Shown here: in pieces, positions 1 through 8,702 of the stretch | Layout of the letters: each line of letters starts with the position of its first letter | Numbering within the stretch: the first letter of the stretch is position 1 | DNA from: Parus major | Lineage: Eukaryota; Chordata; Aves; Passeriformes; Paridae | NCBI RefSeq assembly: GCF_001522545.3 | Contig: NC_031772.1 | Coordinates: 1,930,603 to 1,994,602, forward strand | Direction of reading: 5' to 3' | DNA: 64,000 nucleotides | Position numbers and translations under genes: made by a program | The notes under the pieces: generated by a model | Databases searched by the model: none | Seen by the model: only the letters and a program-made list of their open reading frames with translations | What the model was told of the DNA's origin: nothing

Positions 1-1075
1 ATATCTGGGCTCTTGCTGGGTCACAGCCAAATCATTTTATAATGCTTTTTCTCTTGCTTCATTTACCTGATAAGGTAACAAGACTTTAAGAGAGTTTTAG
101 CTCAAGGGTGTGTTTCACTGTGCATTCAGCCTTATGTGGAACAGTTTCTTTGTGAAGCAGATTTAATCACAGATGTTGGTACCTGCTGGCTGGAGGAATT
201 TAACATGGGATAGGCAACAGTTATTTAACATATTTAATATATTTAACACAGGATAGGCAAAGTTAACTTTCAAGAGGAGTTGGAAAGTGCCTTTGCATCA
301 GATGTTGTGGGTATATTTGATCTCTGCTGGCTGGCTGGGGAAGAAATGGTGAAGTTTCAAAGCAGAATTTTCTGTCCCTTGCAGTTTTTGCATTTGATAA
401 TCATCAGTCAAGACCATGAAAGGTGTTTGAAAATAACTGTGTAGAAGAACTCAGGCTTTGAGAGCTTGGTAGGGCAAAAACAATCCAAAAACTTCAACCA
501 ACACACCAGAGCAATCATAGATTTAAATAGAATTAAATTCCATTTCTGTTAACTCTTTCCCTGTTGTGAAATGCAGACTGTGGGCTTGCTGAGGCTCCCA
601 GAGATATTTCCCCAAAGACCAAGTGCTCTCTTTGTCCTTGTTTTACATTCAGCAGGCTGATCCAGTGCAATTGTCACTTTGCAGGAGAACAGGGAGGGGA
701 CTGGGGCCACTGGAAGCTGTGCTAAGGTCAGGACCAGGTGCAGGAGCCAAGGGATGTAACTCACACATCCCCATTTAAACACTGCACTCCATTCCCTTTC
801 CTCAGCTCATTCCCTTTCATTCCACCAGAGCAGCAGTAGCAGTGATAATCAGGGTGTGTAATTGTCTTACCAATTAATAATGCCATGTCCTGCTCTCTGC
901 AGAGAGGACTTGAGTCCTCTGTGGTGCTGCAGGGAATGTTCCTGATGCACATTCCTGCCACCCCAGCACCTTCTCCTGGATTCCAGTGCCTGAACTTGCT
1001 TGTCTGCAGGGATTAATCAACACAAATAAAGCTGTGCACGGTTTTGTTAAGCTTTACACCCAAAATAGGTGCAGG
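1..1075. other. Unique non-coding sequence
   Basis: No gene or recognisable repeat is seen. Open frames on both strands are short, with no splice-site or codon-pattern support. Around 180-260 there is a short AT-rich stretch in which 'tatttaa' and 'aggatagg/gggatagg' words recur. Confidence 0.6.
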
Positions 1076-1200
1076 TTATTTCTTAACCCTGTTCCTGGGA
1101 GAGTGGAAGAGAAAAAATATACTTAATTTTTTTTTTCTTGGAAATAAATATCAAATATTCTCATTAATTTTAATGACTTTTGCATAAGTCAAAGTTTCAG
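1076..1200. repeat. Copy A of a near-identical 125-bp duplication
   Basis: This segment recurs at 2339-2461. It starts at 'ttatttcttaaccctg' and ends at 'caaagtttcag'. By eye the two copies differ by three substitutions and a two-base change in a T run (10 T here, 8 T in copy B). Flanking sequence is unrelated on both sides. It is not a CR1 piece or any family I recognise. It could be a local duplicate or two copies of an unrecognised interspersed repeat. Confidence 0.9.
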
Positions 1201-1430
1201 GAGCTGCAAACCTCACTCTGGAGAGATCCAATTGCAACACCAGCAGTGTTTTTTATTGAGGCTGTTTTGTATTTTATTTATTTTTATTTTACTGAGGCCC
1301 TGAAGCAGTGACCTTCTCAGAGAGGGTTTTCCTTGGTGTTTGGTGTTTGGGGGGATTAATGTGGAAGGTTCCAGCCAGGAATTGCCCAGCACCAGGGAAA
1401 TGCTATTTCCAGCTCTTCCTCTGCATGGTT

Positions 1431-1688
1431 TTAAGTGAGTATGTGGTTCTAAGTGAGTGGTTTTAGGTGAGTGGTTTTAGTGAGTGGTTTTAGTGAGTGG
1501 TTTTANNNNNNNNNNNNNNNNNNNNNNNNNNNNNNNNNNNNNNNNNNNNNNNNNNNNNNNNNNNNNNNNNNNNNNNNNNNNNNNNNNNNNNNNNNNNNNN
1601 NNNNNNNNNNNNNNNNNNNNNNNNNNNNNNNNNNNNNNNNNNNNNNNNNNNNNNNAGTGAGTGGTTTTAGTGAGTGGTTTTAAGTGAG
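1431..1688. repeat. 13-bp minisatellite (AGTGAGTGGTTTT)n with internal N run
   Basis: Copies of a 13-bp unit, agtgagtggtttt, flank the N run on both sides. The first copies are degenerate (1431-1470) and the later ones near perfect. The open frame that runs through the array is a consequence of the repeat and not a gene. Confidence 0.92.
1506..1655. other. N run of 150 bases inside the 13-bp array
   Basis: Undetermined bases. The left side ends one base into a repeat unit and the right side starts at the first base of a unit, so a perfect array needs a missing length of 12 modulo 13. 150 is 7 modulo 13. The size is therefore probably an estimate, or the array is imperfect. Confidence 0.95.
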
Positions 1689-2338
1689 GCCCAGTAAAGC
1701 CCAGAGCTCCCTGTGCTGGATTTCTCAGGGAGTTCTGGCACCACAAAGGGCTCTGCCAGCTCTGCTGGGGTTTTATCTTGTTTGGTGTGAGCAGAGGACC
1801 CTTGGATGAGATGCTGAGTGAAAAGCTGTGAGGACACAGCATCACTGCCTGTTCCTCCAGCCAGCTCTGCTGGGGGAGCTGAAGAACCAGCAGCAGTTTA
1901 ATTAATTAAACACCAATTATACCAACTTTTCATTCAAACCTAGGTCTGGTCTAAAAAAGCAAAAGTTTTAGTTCAAAAGCTGCAGATGTGCTCAGACTCT
2001 GGGTCCCACTGTGAGTGTGTGAACCCCAGCAGCTCCTCTGGACTGAATTCTCAATATTCGGAATATTCTCAATATTGCAGCATTTGGAATGTCCACTGGC
2101 CACAGCAAAGGAAAAATCATCTTCTTCCTTTACCAACATCCTTTATATTGGAAACTGCTGCAGCGTGGGGCTGGAGTATATTTCCTTAGACAGAAAGAAC
2201 AGGGTAAATAAAGTTTACTGTGCTGAAAAACAGCTTTTATTATACAATGTAAATAGGTAACTCATAAAAAGAGCTGGGGAAAATTCAGTAAGGAGTTGAA
2301 GCTGGAATTTGATTCAGAGGCTTCCAATACCTGATAGT
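1689..2338. other. Unique non-coding sequence
   Basis: Sequence between the minisatellite and the second duplicate copy. Short overlapping open frames near 1950-2260 on both strands carry no recognisable domain and no convincing splice sites. No gene is called. Confidence 0.55.
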
Positions 2339-2461
2339 TTATTTCTTAACCCTGTTCCTGGGAGAGTGGGAGAGAAAAAATATACTTAATTTTTTTTCTT
2401 GGAAATAAATATCAAATATTCTCATTAATTTTAATGACTTTTGCATAAACCAAAGTTTCAG
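2339..2461. repeat. Copy B of a near-identical 125-bp duplication
   Basis: Second copy of 1076-1200, in the same orientation and about 1.26 kb downstream, roughly 98% identical by eye. It is followed by a T-rich tract and unrelated sequence. The low divergence means the duplication, or a later gene conversion, is young compared with the diverged pair at 40.6/41.8 kb. Confidence 0.9.
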
Positions 2462-3422
2462 AAATGACCTTTTTTTTTCTTCAGAACTAGTAATTTCCAA
2501 GGGAGTGAGGTTTCAAATAAATTGAGAGTGAGTTAAATTTTTTATTTTTACTTTTTTTTATTCCCTTTGGGAAAATGCAATTTAAAAAATTCTTCTTGTT
2601 TTCATCACCACTTTCCTTTTTCTGCAGATAGATTTGGGTGTTGCAGGCAGTGCATACTTGTTGCTTCTTGGATTTCCATTCATTCAATCTCACACATCAC
2701 CAAAAGGATCCATTCTCTCAGTCCTTAGATTATAAATGTGAAATTAAATTCATTAGGGTGCCAGACAATAGATCTGACACCCTAAAATCTTCCTGCTGAG
2801 TGCTGACTCATTCCTGGTTACCAAAGCCCTGGCTTTAAGTACAAGTCATAAATATTCCTCCAGCTTTTTTCTTTCAGATCCAACACTATAAATACTTGGA
2901 GGAACTGAGAAGTCCAAATTCACATTTTCCCCTTTGTCTTTTTCATTTGGGCTCTTTGAGGACTTGCACATGGAATTACTAAATGAGTTAAAGCTGGATG
3001 AATTAAAGCATTGTCTGAATTGTTCATTAGTTTACTCTTAAATCTCCCAACCTTCTCAGAAAGAAAAGGGGCTTTGGCCACCAATTCTGCCTTGCAGTAA
3101 ATCACACCTTCCCCTAATGTGGTTAATACTTTTAATTTATCAATTCAACCTCGTATTTTAATGGCCAAAATCTGGGATATGGAAGAACTCTGTGTATGTG
3201 GAAAACTCACCTCTATCTGTAGAGGAAGAATAAGAAGCAAGTCTGAGATGTGGGTGTGATGGAATTACACACAACAGGGAGCTGAGTTTGGTTTCCTCTC
3301 TTGGGATGCTCTTAAGAGAAAATCCATGGGCTGTGTTTCCAGCTCCAAATACAGAGTTTGCTTTTGGTGTTGCAAATATTTATTCCTTGTGCCCAGGGTG
3401 ACTTCTGCAGGGAGTCCTGGGA
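2462..3422. other. Unique AT-rich non-coding sequence
   Basis: No gene, RNA gene or known repeat is seen. T-rich tracts lie near 2470 and 2540. A short element 'gacaccctaa/gggtgccaga' near 2757-2785 gives a small imperfect inverted repeat. Confidence 0.5.
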
Positions 3423-3545
3423 ATGTTGTTTCTCAATCCTGCCACAAAAAAAATGAATGCTTTTGAAAGACAACCCTGCTTTTATGGAGCTCTTGTGCTG
3501 CTTAATTACATATTTAAGGCTAAAACATATGCCAGATGTATTTGT

Positions 3546-3561
3546 TTTATGGCTGCCATAA
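3546..3561. promoter_or_regulatory. Abutting inverted TTTATGGC / GCCATAA motifs
   Basis: The sequence shows a 15-bp perfect inverted repeat with a one-base centre (TTATGGC-T-GCCATAA, 3547-3561). It lies in a unique AT-rich block with a TAATTA core about 40 bases upstream. GCCATAAA is the known core preference of CDX and posterior HOX homeodomain proteins. That these proteins bind here is inference. A chance palindrome in AT-rich DNA is the alternative. Confidence 0.25.
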
Positions 3562-3639
3562 TCTCAACGGTTTTAATTGCACTTGAGTTTATGGATAAAT
3601 GCCTTTTTGCATGTATGAGCCATCAGAATTGTGTTTAAA

Positions 3640-4510
3640 AAGAATTATAAATATCTCTGTTTTGTTATCCTCATAGTCTGGTCTAGAGGTTGTTCACAGG
3701 TCTGAGAGTTTGACCAGAAGTTGTCCTGTCCTTAAGAAATTCGACAGAAAGAACATTCCTTAATAAAATACCAGGTGAAACTTATAACCTCTCATCTGAA
3801 ACAGGAAATTTCACTTGACTTTGGTCTGAACTAGGCAAACACCAGAGGCTTAGAAAATAATTCTCCAAGCAGAAAGACAAAACAATACTCAGACACACCA
3901 TACTTGTCTTAATGCTATTTCTTTAATTTTAATTTATAATGCTCCAAGTTTTATTTCATCAGAATTCTCTTTTTTTTTTTTTTCCCTTTCTCTTCTCAAT
4001 GTTAAGACCCTTTTTTTAGTGTAACATGTACTTAATTAAAATTGGGTCTTCAGCTCTGAATTGTACCTTTATGAATCCTACAACTCCACTAGTCTATAAT
4101 AGTAGATTAATTTTGGAAACAGTCAGCAATAGGGAGAATTGTGCTGCACTGGAGACAGGATTCCTGTCTTGTTTTTCCCTTTTATATTGCCTTTTTAAAT
4201 GAGATGTTACATTTCAGAGGATAAATGTGGTAAAATGTTTCTTTGTGCATTCCCCCAGTTGTTAATAAAATAAATAAGATCAGGCAAGTCAATGCATTTC
4301 TTAGCAAAGTCTCATCTGGTTTTTTTATTCTGTTGTATTTGTTGGAGAGTGGGTTTGGTTTTAATCCTTCATGAGGCCACAGTTAGACTTGCCTTTTCCT
4401 ATCTTTTATCTATCTTTTAATAAAGCAAGACAAGGGTGTGGTTATTGTCAGAATTTACTTCTGGGGCAGAGTAATAAATGAGGTTTTAATGGGAAGTTGG
4501 AAACACAGAT
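3640..4510. other. Unique AT-rich non-coding sequence
   Basis: Nothing gene-like is seen. A run of 15 T sits near 3971. Several AATAAA words occur (for example near 4265 and 4420), as expected by chance in such AT-rich DNA. Confidence 0.5.
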
Positions 4511-4512
4511 GA

Positions 4513-4599
4513 TTTATGGCTTCCTACAACACTCATTAGACATCTACATCAGCGTGCAACATGCCATAAATTATGGTACATGCTGTAAAAAGCCATAAA
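4513..4599. promoter_or_regulatory. Cluster of TTTATGGC/GCCATAAA motifs
   Basis: Three oriented copies lie within 87 bases: TTTATGGC at 4513-4520, GCCATAAA at 4563-4570 running directly into TTATGG at 4571-4576, and AAGCCATAAA ending at 4599. The last matches the known CDX-type consensus AAGCCATAAA. With the pair at 3546-3561 this makes at least five sites in about 1.05 kb. A homeodomain-bound enhancer is a possible reading; it is inference only. Confidence 0.25.
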
Positions 4600-4605
4600 T
4601 TGTCA

Positions 4606-5700
4606 TTTTCAATGTGAGTTATCACCATTAAAGACTTTTATTCCCTGCTGTTAGTGTGAGTTTCCACGGCTTCCTCACCAATTCCCTGCCTAATGATTTC
4701 AGCAGCTGCAGGAAGATGACCCAGAGATGCAGTGGCTGATTAGGCAGCACAATTGCCTTAAAGCTGGGGAGTCAGAGGTTAAACTGCTTCCTAGAGAAAA
4801 CACGATCTGCTAACATCCCTAACACTGAGCATTGCTGAATATCCTTGGCACCAGCTGTGTTATTTTCCCTGGATGCTGTTAATATCTGCCTGCTGAAAAG
4901 CAGGAATGCTCTGAGCACACGGATATCCCCTGGAGATGAGCTCGGTCCTGTGGAGCAGTTGGGTCTGTGCTGGGGATGTGCCCATCAGAGATGGGAGCAG
5001 AGGAGAAATCCCAGCTTGGGGGGCACTGCTGTGGGGTTTGGAGGGGTGAACCTCCAAACCTCCGGGTTTTGTGCTTGGCTCTGTACAAACAGGGGGAATA
5101 AAGTGAGGGAATTGCAGGGAATGCTGCAGGATTGCTCCTTGTGCAGCTCCTGGAAGGAGCTGTGCTCCTCCTGGGTGTAGTGGCTTCATTTCCAGCTCTG
5201 GGCAGGAGGAAGGCAAGAAAGGCTGTATTCAAACATATTTCCGATTTTAGACACCTTTGAGGTTCCTTCTGTTTGAGAAGTGAGGGGTTGGTAGTTTTTA
5301 GGCTGCTGGCTATGAAGTGTGACGGTGGAAAGCACACACTGCAGCTTGCAAACACAGCACAAACCCCAGATAACTCACCCTGGCTTTGCCAAGAGATTCC
5401 TTCTGACCAGTCTCTTCTTTTCCCTCAACACCAGGGCTCTTGGGGAGCTTTTTCTGAGCCACATCTTCATTAAACCTTCCTTTAGAGAGCATCTTTCCTC
5501 ATCCAGCCTCCTCCAGCTCAGGGTGCTGAAGATGGAGAGGGACATCTCTCTAAAAAAGCCTGGCTGTAATCTTGTTTTAGGCATGATGAAATGTATAATT
5601 CGGATAAAACGAGGTTTAACATTTTACTGGCCGTTTTCATTGCATGTTAAGAGCTTTTTTGTGTTCCTCCATCCCCCCACCCCTCTCTCTGCTTTCTAAA
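4606..5700. other. Non-coding sequence with overlapping short open frames
   Basis: A moderately GC-rich patch (about 4840-5220) has open frames of 110-160 codons on both strands. This is what few stop codons in GC-rich DNA give. The products show no recognisable domain. 5575-5640 contains several CpGs in otherwise AT-rich sequence and may continue into the patch described at 5701-5868. Confidence 0.4.
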
Positions 5701-5868
5701 GCACATTTTTGGCTAAATCGTGCCCTCTAGTGCGTCAGCTCGCCGGGATTCAAATCCCAAACATTTCTCATGACCGAGGTGTGTTTTTTTTTTCCTTTTC
5801 TCTCTCAGGTAGCTTGGAGAATTAATCAAATATAGTTGATATAAATAGCTAATTTATCCTTCTTGCCA
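5701..5868 (+). other. CpG-bearing patch with tRNA-promoter-like boxes and splice-like ends
   Basis: TGGCTAAATCG at 5710 fits the A-box pattern, with GGC/GCC able to pair around it as in a D arm. GATTCAAATCC at 5747-5757 fits the B box at 10 of 11 positions with R at position 6. Spacing is about 37 bases, which is normal for internal RNA polymerase III promoters. There is no matching acceptor or anticodon stem, so this is not a functional tRNA gene. An ancient tRNA-derived SINE head is possible. A pyrimidine tract ending in CAG at 5809 and CAG|GTGAGA at 5868/5869 frame a segment whose three frames are all closed. Confidence 0.25.
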
Positions 5869-7383
5869 GGTGAGAGCAGGGGCAGCGGGTGTGGAGCTGT
5901 GATGTGCTCCTGCAGCTGCCAGACTTTGCTGTCACAGAGGGAATTCTGATTTAGCAGCAATTTCAGAGCTCTCTGTGGCATGGGTGACCTCAGAGCAGTC
6001 CCAAGTCAGGAAGGAGGAGGACAATTAGAAATAAAATCTGGTTTATTATTTTTTTTTAACTAGATCCATAGTGTGCCTAGTTGATTGCACTGAAAAGGGC
6101 TGGTGAACATTAGGAAATTATAAAAAAACCCAACTTACCTGAAATAAATATATAACCTGAATAAAATAACTGTTGACTTAAGTCCAGGGGTACCTGTTAG
6201 AGTCAGGAATGATGAACAGCTTTTGCTGACTGCTGATTCCAACCATGGTTTAAATTCAGCCTGAGGGCTGCAATATCTTGTGGTTTGGGAGCAGCAGAAT
6301 GGATCACCCAGTGCTTTAAAATGCTCACACACTTTACATATTCAATTACACTCCCCATTTTATAGTAATGCAAAAATGTCTGTAAAATGAGTTTGCCATT
6401 GTTCAATTCATTTGGATTTATTGCAAAACCAGACCTTGTGCCATCAGTTCTCTCTTGCCTTCAGAGGGTATCACCAAGACTTTTATGATCAAATCCTGTG
6501 AGACACATTTAAATAGAAACTGTGAGTGAAGGGAAAGAAGTATTTTGTGTTCAGTGTGCATTTCTTTAAATAAGCATCTTTCATGAAAAAATGTGAGGCT
6601 CTAGTCCTACTGAATTATATATAGAATATATATAGAATTATATATATATATATAATTAATACTGAATTATTTTACAATTTCTAAGATATGGATATAATTC
6701 ACATGCTGAGATATTCCTCATCTCTTACCTTAAAAGGTTATGTAATAAAATAATTTCATTCTCAAATGACCTTTGATTTGACTTGATGTTCATGGAAGGT
6801 TTTTTTTAAATCTTTTTTAAAAAAAACTACAAATCTGCAGTTTTAATGAATGGAATATCAATTCATTAAATAAATATATTTTATTCATTTATCCTTTAAA
6901 TGAATAAATTCAGTTTCACTTTGTTTGCATTTTTCCTTGAATGTTGTTTCAAAACAGTGGGGTTTTGTTGTGTTTTCTGTTTTGTTTTTGTTTGTTTTGA
7001 TTTATTTTTTTTGCATTTTGGAAGTTGAGCAAGTTGACTTCTTCCTGGTGAACTCTTTTTTGGGTGATGGTGAGGAATCACAACTAGTGAAGCATTTAGA
7101 ATTTGGGAACAATTTATTTCTCATCTGTTCAAGAGTGACTTTTAAGCAGTCACATGTACATATCTCAAGATGCCGTGATCATTGAAGAAAAAAAAATTAA
7201 AAATATAGAACATGCAGTAGTTGAATTTAAAGATGCTGTAATATCTGATTTCAGTCAGGCTTTGAAGGTGGGGAACTTCATAATCTGTGACAAAACCCCT
7301 TTTACATCCTGGGTGAATTTCTGCATCCTCTCACACAAACTTTGCAGCCAGTGGGAGACACAGTCTGCAAGGCCACCCAGAAA
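5869..7383. other. Unique AT-rich non-coding sequence
   Basis: No gene is called. A perfect minus-strand donor-like site (CAG|GTAAGT, reverse complement near 6131-6139) has no good acceptor upstream of it. An AT dinucleotide-rich tract bounded by two 'actgaattat' words lies at 6609-6670. A block of T runs lies around 6960-7015. Confidence 0.5.
6609..6670. repeat. AT-rich simple repeat
   Basis: TATATAGAATATATATAGAA-type sequence, then a TA run. The tract begins and ends with the same ten-base word, actgaattat, which suggests slippage or a small duplication. Confidence 0.7.
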
Positions 7384-7594
7384 CAGTAAATACGTGAAAA
7401 TAGTAAATATGTGAAAATAGTAANNNNNNNNNNNNNNNNNNNNNNNNNNNNNNNNNNNNNNNNNNNNNNNNNNNNNNNNNNNNNNNNNNNNNNNNNNNNN
7501 NNNNNNNNNNNNNNNNNNNNNNNNNNNNNNNNNNNNNNNNNNNAATAGTAAATATGTGAAAATAGTAAATATGTGAAAACAGTAAATATGTGAT
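7384..7594. repeat. 17-bp minisatellite (AGTAAATATGTGAAAAT)n with internal N run
   Basis: A 17-bp unit, agtaaatatgtgaaaat, is seen on both sides of the N run. One left copy has tacgtg in place of tatgtg, and the first and last copies have 'aaac' in place of 'aaat'. Open frames through it are artefacts of the repeat. Confidence 0.92.
7424..7543. other. N run of 120 bases inside the 17-bp array
   Basis: Undetermined bases. The left side stops after base 5 of the unit and the right side resumes at base 15, so a perfect array needs 9 modulo 17. 120 is 1 modulo 17. The N length is out of register and probably estimated. Confidence 0.95.
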
Positions 7595-8640
7595 GACTGA
7601 AAGAGTCACACAGTTTATCTCACCAGGTTTTGCCAAATTAACTTGCTTTAAGAACATTAAGAAATTAACCAGCTTTAAGAACACAAGGAATAAGTGTGTG
7701 AATCTCCAGTAAAGCTTCTGCAGTTTCCATGGGGAAGTTTTGAATGCAGTAAAGGACAGGACTATTGAGTTGGTGTTTTGAGCAGTAATTTCTGTTTTGG
7801 AGACTGCTCAAGAAACTTCATTGTCTTGTCCTAGGCAGGATTTATGATTTCTCTCCCGTGCCCCATCCGCTGTGATTCCAGCTGTGTCAGCATGCTCAAG
7901 GTCTGTCTTTCAGTAACAGATGTTTTTTTCCACTTCTGCACAAAGTAACTGCAGCTGATACTTAATCATAAATATCTCTAAGAAGATATTTTTAAATTAA
8001 AATGATATAAATTACTTCAAAATTACCACAAGCTTGAAATATACACACTGCATTTATTTGTTTTGAATTGATGAATTGTTTACGGAGCACATACACACAT
8101 ATCCTTTTGTTCCAAAATGAATGGGTAGAAAAATTTGGAAACATTGGCTGAAACATTTCTTTCCATTTCTAGCTTGCCTCTCCCTAGCTATTAGTCAGCT
8201 GTGTATATAAGAGCTCTGTCTGGATGAAAATAAACCAGTTGTGCTGATGAAAAGTGGCTTAATTGTTGTCTTCCAGTTGCAAGGATATTACAAAGCTTTC
8301 TCCTTCCTCTGGTTAAAAACCTCTTTCTGATTTCTCACCTGAACTTATTTATGGCCACACTTTTTCTGGCTGCCTTAATGTGAATGTGCTTTACTGATCC
8401 CCAAAGCTAAGGTACAGACCAAACCCAAAACATTTGTTTTTGGAGTTTTTGGAGTGAAAAGCCCTCTATAGCAGAACCTCTGGCAGGATCTTGAGCTGGA
8501 AGAGGAGAGCTCTGTTTTGGGAGCAAATTCTTATATTCTCTTCCCTATGGATGTTTCACAGCAATTTCCAGTCACTGGATGTTAAAAAATACACAAGATA
8601 TTTTTTATAGATATTGGCAAGTAAAATACTAATTTAATAT
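7595..8640. other. Unique non-coding sequence
   Basis: No gene or known repeat seen. Both strands are closed by frequent stops. Confidence 0.55.
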
Positions 8641-8702
8641 AAAATAAATGTAAAACATTATAAAATGAATGTAAAATATTATAAAATTAATATAAAATAT
8701 TA
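8641..8702. repeat. Three-copy 21-bp AT-rich tandem repeat
   Basis: Copies start at 8641, 8662 and 8683. Each is a variant of 'aaaataaatgtaaaacatta' with a one-base spacer. They diverge by a few bases each. Confidence 0.85.

Noticed and set aside
4845..5492. Open frame of 158 codons on the minus strand with counterparts on the + strand
   Set aside because: No domain, no splice support, and equal openness on both strands argue for composition effects.
5710..5760. A functional tRNA gene
   Set aside because: Only the D-arm-like pair and the A/B boxes match. Acceptor and anticodon stems are absent, and the T arm does not form a 7-base loop.
6135..6332. Minus-strand exon ending at a perfect CAG|GTAAGT donor
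   Set aside because: No good polypyrimidine tract and acceptor lies upstream on the minus strand, and the peptide shows no recognisable domain.
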